Source: Latilactobacillus curvatus JCM 1096 = DSM 20019 (lineage in GTDB: Bacteria > Bacillota > Bacilli > Lactobacillales > Lactobacillaceae). Taken from it: 64,000 nucleotides of DNA. Shown here one piece after another: positions 8,580 through 17,075 of the stretch. Position numbers and translations under genes: made by a program. Each line of letters starts with the position of its first letter. The stretch's first letter is position 1. The stretch spans positions 744,001 to 808,000 of the forward strand of contig NZ_CP026116.1 in NCBI RefSeq assembly GCF_004101845.1, written 5' to 3'. The notes beneath the pieces are model-generated. The model searched no databases, was not told where the DNA came from, and saw nothing but the letters and a program-made list of their open reading frames with translations.

Positions 8580-8635
8580 TCATTGATTAACCATATTAAC
8601 CCTGATTATCCGATTACTGTTTTGGAGGTTACTAT

Positions 8636-9307
8636 ATGAACTTAATACTCGCCATCGTTCTTTATGCAGGCCTTGCTGTCTTTGCATTTGGCATTATCCT
8701 ACTCCTATTTTTCTTAATTTTTAAAAAACGGCTTAAAGCCCCTCTAATTATTTGCTTGATTGGTTTGATTATCGCGGCATCTCCTGTTGGCTATAACTTC
8801 TACATGGCTCAGAAAGAACACCGCGAAGAACTAGCGAAGATTGAAAAGAAAGATAAAAAATTCGATAAAGCTGAACGCCAATTCATCAAACATATTAAAA
8901 AATCGACTGTTGCCACTGAATTCATCGCTCAAAAGTATAATAAAGTTTGGGGCGAGTTAACAGAAAACGGAACAGTTAACGTCGCAAATGTTGATTATAA
9001 CGATCATGATAGTGCTGTTGCTGCTGAAGGTCGGCGTTTACTAGCACAAGGAAAACTCGATGACGCTGATGATTACTATGTCAGTGCTCAAGGTGACTAC
9101 CAAAAAATGAAAGACTACGCGACTGATAACAATCGCCAAGAACTCGTTTACGCCAAAGATGTCTTATCCAAGACTGGGTCGTTCGTCTCTGTTGCAACCC
9201 GTCCAAACGGAACTTTCCAAGAATACACTGATGATGTTTACAAGGCTAATCAACGACATGTCCGCGCAATTCAGAAGTTGAAATTTTCTTACAGTAGTAT
9301 TAAATAG
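8636..9307 (+). CDS. Hypothetical two-span membrane protein
   Basis: 223 residues, unrecognised. Two hydrophobic helices lie at about 2-29 and 36-54, joined by a short basic turn (KKRLK). A lysine/glutamate-rich, coiled-coil-like stretch follows (58-90), then a mixed C-terminal domain that would face one side of the membrane. TTTGGAGG lies 8 nt before the ATG. The next gene is a lipoprotein after 114 nt; the pair may act at the envelope, but no function can be assigned. Confidence 0.75.
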   Translation: MNLILAIVLYAGLAVFAFGIILLLFFLIFKKRLKAPLIICLIGLIIAASPVGYNFYMAQKEHREELAKIEKKDKKFDKAERQFIKHIKKSTVATEFIAQKYNKVWGELTENGTVNVANVDYNDHDSAVAAEGRRLLAQGKLDDADDYYVSAQGDYQKMKDYATDNNRQELVYAKDVLSKTGSFVSVATRPNGTFQEYTDDVYKANQRHVRAIQKLKFSYSSIK

Positions 9308-9421
9308 TGAATATGGTGATTTTGAAAAAAAGATGAAATGGGTTACAATGAAGTAGAAGACTGGGGAGTCTTTTATTTTTTGATTCATAGTTAACCCTAT
9401 TATCGATTTGGAGTGTGAGAA

Positions 9422-10111
9422 ATGCGTCACGTCAAATTATTATTCATGATTTTAGGTCTAACTTTTATTTTAACCGCTTGTGGGAATCCTGTTAAAGCAA
9501 AGCTCCACGAAACAAACAGTGGCTTCAATGCGCAAATCACTGGTAAGACTAAGCATAAAAAGGTTTATTGGCAAATCGGTGATACCATTCATACGACTAA
9601 AACAACCGATGATGCTTTCGCATTCGAAGTCCCTTACAAAGCTAAGCAGTACCGGATTACACTTGCTGATAATGAAGAAATGCGTAATCCAACTTATGTT
9701 GAAGGCCCTGTCGCAAAAGAAATTGTGCAATGGCCGAACTTTATTCAGATTTATAATCCGATTGCCCAACAAAAAGGACTGGGCGTTTTCGAAGCGAATC
9801 CACTTGAAGGCATTCGCACTGATCAAGTTGACAGCAACAACGTGATTGCCATGAACGTCAGTGATAGCAAAGTACTGGGGATCTCAATTAAAGCTCTCAA
9901 CGCAGGTAAGAATCTAACGTTTAAAAACTACGTCCTCGCCTTTTCAACAAGTATCGGAACCAAACCAACCCAGATTACTGAATTGGTCGACCGCTCACTT
10001 AAGAAACCTGGGTCATTAATGCAACTGACGGATCGCGAAGTTCGCTATACCGTTATGACGACCAATAACAACAAGCAACAAGTCACACAACTTTCAATTA
10101 ATCATTTATAA
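9422..10111 (+). CDS. Hypothetical lipoprotein
   Basis: 229 residues with a lipoprotein signal peptide: basic MRHVK, hydrophobic core, lipobox LTAC with Cys20 as the lipidated residue. The mature part is beta-rich, without a motif I recognise. GGAGTG lies just upstream of the ATG. It ends at the strong terminator at 10118-10152. Anchored outside the membrane; ligand unknown. Confidence 0.8.
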   Translation: MRHVKLLFMILGLTFILTACGNPVKAKLHETNSGFNAQITGKTKHKKVYWQIGDTIHTTKTTDDAFAFEVPYKAKQYRITLADNEEMRNPTYVEGPVAKEIVQWPNFIQIYNPIAQQKGLGVFEANPLEGIRTDQVDSNNVIAMNVSDSKVLGISIKALNAGKNLTFKNYVLAFSTSIGTKPTQITELVDRSLKKPGSLMQLTDREVRYTVMTTNNNKQQVTQLSINHL

Positions 10112-10117
10112 AAAGAA

Positions 10118-10152
10118 AGCCGCCGAATCTACGATTCGACGGCTCTTTTTTT
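10118..10152 (+). terminator. Terminator after the lipoprotein gene
   Basis: Stem AGCCGCCGAATC with GATTCGACGGCT (one mismatch) followed by seven T. Confidence 0.85.
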
Positions 10153-10364
10153 ATATAGTGGTTAAAAAATTTCGGGAGAAATTATTCACATTCTTGTTAT
10201 AGGGCGCAGTTCAATCAAAGTAAACGATACGGTCGGCACAAATTAGTGGTGCCAAATTGTTATAGTCACTCAACCAGCTATCCCCTATCGAATTTAAAGT
10301 GCTTATTTACGGCGTTTCTTCGTTTAAAATGCTATACTGAAGGTAAATAAAGGAGGCCTTTTTT
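10153..10364. other. Intergenic gap before uspA
   Basis: No open frame that I can support. It holds a small GGCAC...GTGCC hairpin near 10234-10256, a TTGTTATAG direct repeat about 62 bp apart, and an extended -10 (TGCTATACT, 10331-10338) that probably serves the usp gene. Confidence 0.5.
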
Positions 10365-10802
10365 ATGTTTAATTATCAGCATATTCTTATCGGTTTAGAT
10401 GGTTCTGAGTTATCAGAACGCGCTTTCAGTGAGGCGATTGAAATTGCTAAACGCAATAATGCCGAATTAGTTGTGGCTCAAATTATTCCAGATACCCTTT
10501 ACACAAATGCACGCATGACTTACCCTGCTGAAACAACGACATCTGAAAAACATTTCGTTCAATCGTATCTTGATCAAAAGGTGCAATTCGCTAAAGAACA
10601 CGGTGTCCCTAACGTACGAGCCATCCTTAAAGTGGGTTCGCCACGTCGTGAATTAGCCTTTACCATCCCAGAAGAAGCTCATATTGATTTAACAGTTCTC
10701 GGTGTCAGTGGTAAGGGCGCCTTTGAGCGGCTCTTAATCGGTTCTGTTGCACAATTCATCAGTGTTCATTCTAACACCAACGTCTTATTAATTAAGCCTT
10801 AA
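10365..10802 (+). CDS. Universal stress protein (UspA family)
   Basis: 145-residue single-domain Usp with the alpha/beta ATP-binding fold. It has the N-terminal ILIGLDGSELSERAF (6-20) and the nucleotide motif G-2X-G-9X-G-S in GVSGKGAFERLLIGS. The motif is intact, so it should be an ATP-binding member. AGGAGG precedes the ATG and an extended -10 TATACT lies at 10333-10338. The binding target and stress signal are not visible in the sequence. Confidence 0.92.
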   Translation: MFNYQHILIGLDGSELSERAFSEAIEIAKRNNAELVVAQIIPDTLYTNARMTYPAETTTSEKHFVQSYLDQKVQFAKEHGVPNVRAILKVGSPRRELAFTIPEEAHIDLTVLGVSGKGAFERLLIGSVAQFISVHSNTNVLLIKP

Positions 10803-10839
10803 GCCGGTTTAAAGATTGGTTAAGTTTAATGCTTTGTTT

Positions 10840-10867
10840 TTGACGTGTCCCATTTCTAATATATAAT
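10840..10867 (+). promoter_or_regulatory. Promoter of the 47-codon gene
   Basis: TTGACG (10840-10845), 16-nt spacer, TATAAT (10862-10867); the gene starts 26 nt downstream. Confidence 0.7.
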
Positions 10868-10892
10868 AAAGGTAGTTTAGGAGTGGTTCGAA

Positions 10893-11036
10893 ATGCCGTT
10901 TGATATCACTAAATTGTCTGATCAAAATATTAAGCGCTGGTTCTTACAACATCACCAAGCAATCGTTGCAACCCTTTTGCACCCAAACACTTGGTGGGCA
11001 AGTTTTAATCGCCAATTAATGCGCTTTTTCCAATAA
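10893..11036 (+). CDS. Small hypothetical protein (47 aa)
   Basis: ATG with AGGAG 9 nt upstream, its own near-consensus promoter and a terminator six bases after the stop. The product is 47 residues, rich in aromatic residues, H and Q (HHQAIVATLLHPNTWWASFN). It has no signal peptide or membrane helix. The tight promoter-RBS-terminator packaging supports a real small protein. Unrecognised. Confidence 0.65.
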   Translation: MPFDITKLSDQNIKRWFLQHHQAIVATLLHPNTWWASFNRQLMRFFQ

Positions 11037-11041
11037 TCACT

Positions 11042-11078
11042 AAAAGTGACGACTGAATTTGCCGTGGTCACTTTTTTT
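11042..11078 (+). terminator. Terminator of the 47-codon gene
   Basis: AAAAGTGAC ... GTCACTTTT stem with a long loop and a seven-T tract. Confidence 0.8.
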
Positions 11079-11108
11079 AATGACGTTTTTTTTAAGGAGT
11101 TCTGACCG

Positions 11109-11402
11109 GTGACCGAGCAAACTTATACTTTTACAGCCTCAATCCAAGCCGCGACGATTGGTAAAGGCGGTGCATATGTCTAATTTCCTGGCGATATCCG
11201 CGCAATCTTCGGGAAGGGTCGTGTAAAAGTCCACGCCCTTTTCGACCAACAAATTCCCTATGATGGCAGTATTGTCAATATGGGACTTAAAAATCCAGAT
11301 GGCAACATTTGTTACATTCTTGGGGTCCGCAAAGACATCCGTGCACAACTCAAAAAAGAAATTGGCGATTCCATCACAGTTGAAATCCGTGAGTGGCTAT
11401 AG
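11109..11402 (+). pseudogene. DUF1905-type protein gene with in-frame stop
   Basis: A 97-codon frame opens at a GTG with AAGGAG 9 nt upstream. Codon 25 is TAA (11181-11183), between GGAYV and FPGDIRAIFGKG. The rest of the frame (KVHALFDQQIPYDGSIVNMG ... ITVEIREWL) is intact and reads like a small DUF1905 beta-barrel protein. A tyrosine codon is expected at the stop, so one base explains the lesion. The family function is not established. Confidence 0.75.
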
Positions 11403-11477
11403 CTATTGCGCCCCTTTAAATGCTATACTATTTTAAATATTTATTTCGTCGACTAAATTTAGAATGAGGATTATCAA

Positions 11478-12119
11478 ATGCCAAAACACTTTTACAAGCG
11501 CGTGGCAGTCGTTTTAATACTGATTACCACCCTTTTTTTATGGCTTTTCACAGGACCGACCAGAAGTGAGGCCGGGATTTGGTTCTTCCATAAAACCACA
11601 CCCCAAAAAATTGTTAAGAAAAAAACACCCAAAAAAACGATGCTCGACATCACACCCATTTCACAATTTCCTGAATTACCAACCGGTTGTGAAATTACGG
11701 CTGTTGCCATGCTGTTAGATTACCGTGGCGTTGACATGAGCAAAACAGAAGTGGCCGATAGTATCCCTTATGTCAATGATGGCGATATGGAGGTCGGCTT
11801 TTGGGGGAATCCATACGATGATACTGGCTACACTATGTATCCTCCTGCTTGGACAGGATTCTTCTATCAATATCTCGGCAGTTTCACCGATTTATCGGAC
11901 GAACCGATTAGCACGCTCAAAGCTACTTTAAAACAAAAGAAACCAATTGTCGCTTGGATTAACTACCATAAACAACCAGCGCATTCCGTCTTATTAATTG
12001 GCTATGATCAAAATTCATTTACCTTTAACGATCCATATACCGGCAAACGAAAAAAAATCTCATTTGATAAATTCTGGAAAATTGCTGCACCACAGGGACA
12101 CCGTGCAATGACTTATTAA
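11478..12119 (+). CDS. Secreted C39-family (papain-like) peptidase
   Basis: 213 residues of the Peptidase_C39_2 type. An uncleaved or long signal anchor (8-25) and a lysine-rich linker (43-54) precede the catalytic domain. The motif FPELPTGCEITAVAMLLDYRG puts the nucleophile at Cys71; His169 (QPAHSVLLIGYD) and the NDPY segment near 184-187 complete the expected triad. Faces the outside. It starts a three-gene run with a lipoprotein and a small cytosolic protein, 22 and 19 nt apart. The substrate is unknown. Confidence 0.82.
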   Translation: MPKHFYKRVAVVLILITTLFLWLFTGPTRSEAGIWFFHKTTPQKIVKKKTPKKTMLDITPISQFPELPTGCEITAVAMLLDYRGVDMSKTEVADSIPYVNDGDMEVGFWGNPYDDTGYTMYPPAWTGFFYQYLGSFTDLSDEPISTLKATLKQKKPIVAWINYHKQPAHSVLLIGYDQNSFTFNDPYTGKRKKISFDKFWKIAAPQGHRAMTY

Positions 12120-12141
12120 TCATTAACTTGGGGGATTTAAC

Positions 12142-12939
12142 ATGCATAAACGAACCATTGCAGTCACGTTCATTACTTTAAGTAGTCTTTCATTAGCTAG
12201 TTGTCGGTCAATTAAACCTGATCAACAAGCCGCAACCCACTCCGAAAGTTTAGCACGCTATCGCGCCTCATCAGAAGCAAAAGAAAGCAATCAGCGTCGA
12301 TCAATCACTAGCTCGAAAGAAGCTTCTATTAAACAACAATCAGAAAGTATCGTTGCAGCTTCAGAATCTATTGAACAAGCAAAACAACAATCTAATCAGT
12401 CAACAAGTGCCAAAAAAGCGCTCACTGCCGACAAACAAACTTCTGTTAATCAAGCTTTTCTAGCGTGGGCGGCTGAACGCGCCACAATCGGAAACATGGC
12501 CGTCAGTGATTGGTATTTTGACCACGGTGCTGCCGGATTTGGCGATTGGTTTGCCAATTCACCTGATGGCCGTATTTTAGTTCAACCTGGGACAGCAAGC
12601 CCAGGGTTTAATGCCTACCCTGTTCATGCAATTGGTGGCTGTGTCTTTTATACCGCTTTGGATGGAACAGTCGGTAAAGACAATTTAGATCGTGGATCAT
12701 TCGCGGATAATTACAGCCTTAACATGGCAATGGACAAACCGGTTAGCAAATACCTACTTGGTGATAACGGCGTCGTGTATGAACTTAAATTAGGTAATGG
12801 TCACCTCACATCAACTAATGATGGTTTCAGCGAACTAAAAGATGACGGCAAACAAGCTTACTCAGAACCACTTGTCTTTGCCGTTTCTGAAGACACCGCT
12901 GCCCAAGCTGAACTAAAATCTTTACTTGCTAACTATTAG
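12142..12939 (+). CDS. Lipoprotein with DUF4767-like domain
   Basis: 265 residues. The lipoprotein signal has lipobox LASC with Cys21. A long S/E/K/Q-rich, coiled linker runs over about 28-100, then a globular domain begins at VNQAFLAWAAERATIGNM. The C-terminal domain resembles the DUF4767 proteins of lactobacilli; this assignment is from memory of the family pattern and tentative. The linker suggests the domain is held away from the membrane in the cell wall. Probably co-transcribed with the C39 peptidase. Confidence 0.75.
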   Translation: MHKRTIAVTFITLSSLSLASCRSIKPDQQAATHSESLARYRASSEAKESNQRRSITSSKEASIKQQSESIVAASESIEQAKQQSNQSTSAKKALTADKQTSVNQAFLAWAAERATIGNMAVSDWYFDHGAAGFGDWFANSPDGRILVQPGTASPGFNAYPVHAIGGCVFYTALDGTVGKDNLDRGSFADNYSLNMAMDKPVSKYLLGDNGVVYELKLGNGHLTSTNDGFSELKDDGKQAYSEPLVFAVSEDTAAQAELKSLLANY

Positions 12940-12958
12940 AGTTTAAAGGAGCACGACT

Positions 12959-13273
12959 ATGAACAATGCCGAACTACAGGCCTATCTTGAAGAACATTCC
13001 CGCATCATCGATACATTTCGAGCCAAAGGTTTAGACTACCAAAATGAAAAGAACCAAAAACGCCAACCTGCCAAACGTTGGAACGAGAATAAGGTCGATC
13101 GGGCCGTTGATAAAATGGTCGCCGAATTTATCGCTAGTATTCAAGTGAAAATGGCATTCAACATTCGTGGTGAACACGCCAAAGAATATCAAACTTGGTT
13201 AACGTTCATTGAACAAAATGAAGTTGTCGAAGGCTTGGAAGAATCGGTTAATGAAATGGCGTTTGAATATTAG
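12959..13273 (+). CDS. Hypothetical cytosolic protein
   Basis: 104 residues, charged and predicted helical, without signal or membrane segment. AAAGGAGC lies before the ATG, 19 nt after the lipoprotein gene, so it is probably the last gene of that operon. Unrecognised. Confidence 0.7.
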   Translation: MNNAELQAYLEEHSRIIDTFRAKGLDYQNEKNQKRQPAKRWNENKVDRAVDKMVAEFIASIQVKMAFNIRGEHAKEYQTWLTFIEQNEVVEGLEESVNEMAFEY

Positions 13274-13411
13274 AAAAAGTAGTTTCTTTTAACGAATAAT
13301 TTTCCGAAAAGTAATTGCACTGGATAATATTAAGGGTATTGAATTGTTAATTATCCTTGTGATTTTCTTATCAATATTATATGATTTACTTACGAAAGGT
13401 GGTTTTAAATT

Positions 13412-13648
13412 ATGGTTAAGTTATTCTTTAACGAGGGCTCAAAAATTGCGCTCCAACAAAATGACACATTATCTGCCTTTGGTTCTACGAATGGTTCACG
13501 CCATAAGTTGACCATCAAAGACTGTGCTGCTGCAGATATCGTCGCAAAAATCTCGCACTTTGTTAAGGACACGCCGGCTTTTATCCTCGAAAATAGTCCT
13601 AGCGAAACTTATCACAGCTCAAATCTCATTATGATTACTACACGTTAA
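13412..13648 (+). CDS. Small hypothetical protein (78 aa)
   Basis: Preceded by AAAGGTGG 8 nt before the ATG and followed by a hairpin terminator. It is soluble and of mixed composition, with FILENSPSETYHSSNLIMITTR at the C-terminus. Unrecognised; separated by 138 nt from the preceding gene, which suggests its own promoter. Confidence 0.65.
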   Translation: MVKLFFNEGSKIALQQNDTLSAFGSTNGSRHKLTIKDCAAADIVAKISHFVKDTPAFILENSPSETYHSSNLIMITTR

Positions 13649-13650
13649 TT

Positions 13651-13678
13651 AAAAGACTGCCGTTGGCTGGTCTTTTTT
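13651..13678 (+). terminator. Terminator of the 78-aa gene
   Basis: Short GAC/GTC-based hairpin (AAAAGACTGCC ... GGTCTTTTTT) with a six-T tract. Confidence 0.65.
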
Positions 13679-13690
13679 ATTTTATAACTC

Positions 13691-13720
13691 AAAAACGCCG
13701 CTCTCTTGAGCGACGTTTTT
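13691..13720. terminator. Bidirectional terminator
   Basis: AAAAACGCCGCTC-TCTT-GAGCGACGTTTTT, one mismatch, between converging genes. Confidence 0.8.
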
Positions 13721-13734
13721 CTTTCAGATTAACT

Positions 13735-13935
13735 TTATTGATTTAAATAATTATATAAGCCGCGCATGGTCGCATCCGCCAACGTTAATGGCTGCCCATC
13801 CAACGTCACCTGCTTAATTGCGACGTAATCTTCGAAATCGGGTACTTCCAGTTGTTGATTTGCGACAAATTCAGCCGCTTTTTGATAAACCTTTTCAGCG
13901 TTCGTTTGACCGTTGACATATTGAATGACTAACAT
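13735..13935 (-). CDS. Small hypothetical protein (66 aa)
   Basis: The frame is open upstream to 14109, but GGAG lies 9 nt before the ATG at 13935 (MLVIQYVNGQTN...), so I use that start. The product is 66 residues, acidic, without membrane segments. Unrecognised. It ends at the bidirectional terminator. Confidence 0.55.
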   Translation of the reverse strand: MLVIQYVNGQTNAEKVYQKAAEFVANQQLEVPDFEDYVAIKQVTLDGQPLTLADATMRGLYNYLNQ

Positions 13936-14172
13936 TGCCATCATCTCCATTTTTACTTTTAATATTATTGATGAATTGGTCATCTTTGATAAGGTCATTA
14001 TACTTCGCTTACTAAAAATAAGCAATTTATATATTTTATTCTTTATCCGTATTAAACAAAAAGCATTTAATCCATTTATTTTAGAACAATGCACCAAATA
14101 CTGCACCATTTCATAAAATCAATAGACTAAATGCTTTAATAAAAGTCGAATTTTATCTTTATAAACGTTGAA

Positions 14173-15519
14173 TTATAGGCGTTCGTTTAATTCTTTGCCT
14201 AATTCTTCAAAGCCGGGTTTGCCTAATAAAGCAAACATGTTCTTCTTGTAAGCTTCAACACCTGGTTGGTTGAATGGGTTGATACCATTCAAGTAACCTG
14301 AGATTGAGACAGCCATTTCGAAGAAGTAGATCATGTAGCCTAATGTGTAGGCTGTTTGATCTGGGATGTTAACTGACATAACAGGGACGCCGCCATCAGT
14401 ATGTGCTAAGACAACACCTTGGTAAGCTTTCTTGTTAACGAAGTCCATTGTGTGGCCTTCTAAGTAGCCTAAACCGTCCAAGTTCTTTTCATCAGTTGGA
14501 ATATCAATGTCGCTGTTAGGGTTCACAACGTTGACAACTGTTTCCATCAAGTTACGACGACCTTCTTGGATGTATTGACCTAATGAATGCAAGTCAGTTG
14601 AGAAGTTAGCACTTGAAGGATAAATCCCTTTTTGGTCTTTACCTTCAGATTCGCCCATCAATTGCTTCCACCATTCTGAGAAATATTGCAATGTTGGTTC
14701 GTAGTTTTCTAATAATTCGGTTGTGTAACCTTTGCGATAAAGAATGTTACGTAAAGCAGCATATTTGTATGCATCGTTTTTCATAACGTCTGTATCTGTG
14801 TATTCAGTGCGGGCATCAGCTGCACCTTTCATCAATTGGTCGATATCCCCACCAGCAACGGCGATTGGTAATAAACCAACGGCTGTTAATACTGAGAAAC
14901 GGCCACCGATGTCATCAGGCACAACGAATTCTTCGTAGCCTTCTGCATCTGATTCTGTCTTCAAAGCGCCTTTAGCACGGTCAGTTGTTGCGTAGATCCG
15001 GCTCTTAGCTTCTTCTTTACCATATTTCTTGATCAACTTGTCTTTCAAAACACGGAAAGCAATTGAGGGTTCAGTTGTTGTTCCTGATTTTGAGATAACG
15101 TTGATTGAGAAATCGCGATCGCCGATCAAGTTAACTAAGTCGTTTAAGTAACTTGAACTGATTGAGTTCCCGGCGAATAATACTTGTGGGAAGTCACGTT
15201 GTTCTGCTGGTAACATGTTGTAGAACGTGTTATTCAAGAAATCAATTGCAGCTTTGGCACCGAGGTATGAGCCACCGATACCAATTGCGATGAAAATTTC
15301 TGAATCGCTCTTAATTTTAGCAGCAGCTTTCTTAATGCGGGCGAATTCGTCCTTATCGTAGTTCACTGGTAAATCTAAGAAACCACGGAAGTCGTTGCCT
15401 GCACCAGTGCCTTCACGTAATTGTGAGTCTGCAGCATTAACCATTGCTTGCATTTCTGCAAGTTCGTTTGATTGGACAAATTTGTCCAAACGGGATGCAT
15501 CAAATGAAATATGTGCCAT
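14173..15519 (-). CDS. pgi: Glucose-6-phosphate isomerase
   Basis: Glycolytic isomerase interconverting glucose-6-phosphate and fructose-6-phosphate, 448 residues, the usual Firmicute length. [13 protein letters not shown] (sugar-phosphate-binding region), [13 protein letters not shown] (phosphate loop) and [16 protein letters not shown] are all intact. The start is the ATG at 15519 with AGGAGG 12 nt upstream; an in-frame GTG at 15549 lies before the Shine-Dalgarno site and is rejected. Codon use appears strongly biased, as for highly expressed glycolytic genes. Confidence 0.96.
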   Translation of the reverse strand: MAHISFDASRLDKFVQSNELAEMQAMVNAADSQLREGTGAGNDFRGFLDLPVNYDKDEFARIKKAAAKIKSDSEIFIAIGIGGSYLGAKAAIDFLNNTFYNMLPAEQRDFPQVLFAGNSISSSYLNDLVNLIGDRDFSINVISKSGTTTEPSIAFRVLKDKLIKKYGKEEAKSRIYATTDRAKGALKTESDAEGYEEFVVPDDIGGRFSVLTAVGLLPIAVAGGDIDQLMKGAADARTEYTDTDVMKNDAYKYAALRNILYRKGYTTELLENYEPTLQYFSEWWKQLMGESEGKDQKGIYPSSANFSTDLHSLGQYIQEGRRNLMETVVNVVNPNSDIDIPTDEKNLDGLGYLEGHTMDFVNKKAYQGVVLAHTDGGVPVMSVNIPDQTAYTLGYMIYFFEMAVSISGYLNGINPFNQPGVEAYKKNMFALLGKPGFEELGKELNERL

Positions 15520-15658
15520 ATTTGTCTTATTCCTCCTGTTTTTAAACACAAGTATACGTTAATAACTTTAGCTTTTTTAGCGCTAAAAAGCAAGCCAGAT
15601 CGACCGCTTTTTCAGACTAGACCCACCTTTATTTTCAAAAGAAAATTACTCAAAGTCC

Positions 15659-15687
15659 TTGACTTGTTTCACCCATCCCGCTATACT
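15659..15687 (+). promoter_or_regulatory. Promoter of the trpXYZ leader
   Basis: TTGACT (15659-15664), 17-nt spacer, TATACT (15682-15687). This is the only near-consensus promoter before trpX. The transcript must pass a leader peptide, hairpins and two terminators to reach the transporter genes. Confidence 0.75.
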
Positions 15688-15720
15688 TCAAATCATCAAA
15701 TAAAACGGAGGTTACTGAAA

Positions 15721-15771
15721 ATGACAAACACTCACTTAGTACAATTGAATATTCGTTGGCAAAGCCGCTAA
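15721..15771 (+). CDS. 16-residue leader peptide with Trp near the end
   Basis: MTNTHLVQLNIRWQSR, started by ATG with GGAGG 9 nt upstream and ended by TAA. The single Trp codon is at 15757-15759, three codons before the last. Its coding RNA forms a hairpin: CACTTAG (codons 5-7) pairs with CTAAGTG, which overlaps the stop. A ribosome waiting at the Trp codon would cover the right arm. It lies upstream of a transporter of the TrpXYZ type, which suggests tryptophan-dependent attenuation, but one Trp codon is fewer than in classical leaders. Confidence 0.6.
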   Translation: MTNTHLVQLNIRWQSR

Positions 15772-15783
15772 GTGAGATTGTAT

Positions 15784-15930
15784 GCCGTTATGGATACAGT
15801 CTTTTGATTGTATCCATGCGGCCATTCATCAGTAATCGATTGAATTTTAAGCCTACATGGATTTTAACTCGAGGAAATCCATGTAGGCTTTTTCTGTCCC
15901 CTACATGACTGTCATGTGGGGGACTTTTTT
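15784..15930 (+). promoter_or_regulatory. Leader attenuator: hairpin plus two terminators
   Basis: Three structures follow the leader peptide. One is a stem 15784-15822 (GCCG..ATGGATACA with TGTATCCAT.CGGC). The next is terminator 1 (15849-15893, 16-bp stem, five T). The last is terminator 2 (15896-15930, 14-bp stem with one wobble, six T). ATCCATG at 15812-15818 (right arm of the first stem) can also pair with CATGGAT at 15857-15863 (left arm of terminator 1), a plausible antiterminator. No T-box bulge sequence is present. Confidence 0.6.
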
Positions 15931-15945
15931 GTTTGATAATAATGA

Positions 15946-16058
15946 GTGCGTTCAAACCGGGTATATTTCGAACACTAGCCTAGTGGTGCGAATGAACGAC
16001 GCAGTCGGTCGTTTGTGCGACGTAGCTAGGCACAGGAATACGGTTTGAAAAGCACGTT
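15946..16058 (+). repeat. Structured palindromic repeat, copy 1
   Basis: Begins GTGCGTTCAAACCG and ends CGGTTTGAAAAGCAC, which pair. Inside are CTAGC/GCTAG and AACGAC/GTCGTT stems. It is the same family as the copies at 51918-52404 and 57448-57525. It lies between terminator 2 of the leader and the trpX ribosome binding site, in sense orientation. Confidence 0.85.
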
Positions 16059-16073
16059 AAAGGAGCTTTCGCC

Positions 16074-17075
16074 ATGTCTAAACTCAAACGTTTTTTACCC
16101 CTCATTCTAATTTTTGGGAGTTTGCTCACCCTACTTGGTATCAAAAAAATCAAAGAAGCCAACCAACCTAAATTGCCAATTGTCGGGATTTTACAACCCT
16201 TATCTCATCCCGCACTTGATGAAATTCATCGCGGGATTGTCGCTGGTCTAGCAAGCGAAGGCTATCATAACAACCGTAATATCAAAATTGATTTTCAAAA
16301 TGCGCAGAACGATCAAAGTAATTTACGTCTGATGAGCAATCAATTCGTCACTGAAAAAGCCAAAGTAACGGTCGGCATTGCCACCCCTGCCGCACAAAGC
16401 TTAGCCAATGCCACTAAGCAATTACCGATTATCTTAGGCGCCGTGACTGATCCGGCGAGTGCCAATCTCGTTAAGAACAACGCCCATCCTGGTGCCAATA
16501 TCACCGGCGTATCCGATCAAGCCCCGATTCAAAAGCAATTGGCATTAATGCAAACCATCATGCCGCAACTGAAAACCGTCGGCATTCTCTATTCAAGCAG
16601 TGATAACTCTGCCACCAGTCAAATGCACTTATTCAAACAACTTGCTGAACAAAAAGGGCTGACCGTTGTTGAGGCCAGTCTTAGTTCAGTCAACGATCTG
16701 GAACAAGTCAGCCAGAATCTAGTCCCAAAAGTCGATGCAATTTACGTTCCCACCGATAATACGATTGCTAGTGCAATGGGCACCCTCGTCCATGTGACCG
16801 ACAAAACCAAAACGCCAGTCTTTCCATCCGCTGAAACGATGGTTAAAGATGGCGGGCTCGCAACCGTCGGCCTAAGCCAATACGACTTAGGCGTTGAAAC
16901 CGGTAAGATGACCGCCGCCGTTTTAAGTGGTCGTTCAAAACCCGCAACCACTCCAATTCGGTATTTACGCAAAGGACATTTAGTCTTAAACCTCAAAAAA
17001 GCAAAAGCCCTCCACATCACAATTCCGCAGAGTTTAATGCAAATCGCTAATCAAAAAGGAGCTGTTCTCAAATGA
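16074..17075 (+). CDS. trpX: ABC transporter substrate-binding protein (TrpX type)
   Basis: 333 residues, PF04392-like binding protein. Hydrophobic N-terminal anchor at 8-24 without a clear lipobox cysteine, then the two-lobe periplasmic-binding fold starting PIVGILQPLSHPALDEIHRGI. AAAGGAGC precedes the ATG. It overlaps trpY by 4 nt. In Gram-positives, systems of this type are predicted tryptophan importers, often with Trp-linked leaders. The leader peptide upstream agrees, but the substrate is not proven by sequence. Confidence 0.82.
   Translation: MSKLKRFLPLILIFGSLLTLLGIKKIKEANQPKLPIVGILQPLSHPALDEIHRGIVAGLASEGYHNNRNIKIDFQNAQNDQSNLRLMSNQFVTEKAKVTVGIATPAAQSLANATKQLPIILGAVTDPASANLVKNNAHPGANITGVSDQAPIQKQLALMQTIMPQLKTVGILYSSSDNSATSQMHLFKQLAEQKGLTVVEASLSSVNDLEQVSQNLVPKVDAIYVPTDNTIASAMGTLVHVTDKTKTPVFPSAETMVKDGGLATVGLSQYDLGVETGKMTAAVLSGRSKPATTPIRYLRKGHLVLNLKKAKALHITIPQSLMQIANQKGAVLK

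Noticed and set aside
10190-10265. Possible further degenerate copy of the structured repeat
   Set aside because: There is a short hairpin, but the GTGCGTTCAA and TTGAAAAGCAC ends are missing.
11139-11348. Minus-strand frame of 69 codons
   Set aside because: It is antisense to the DUF1905 remnant, whose plus-strand reading is recognisable and has a ribosome binding site.
15784-15930. T-box riboswitch before trpX
   Set aside because: The conserved T-box antiterminator bulge sequence and specifier-loop layout are absent; a leader-peptide reading fits better.
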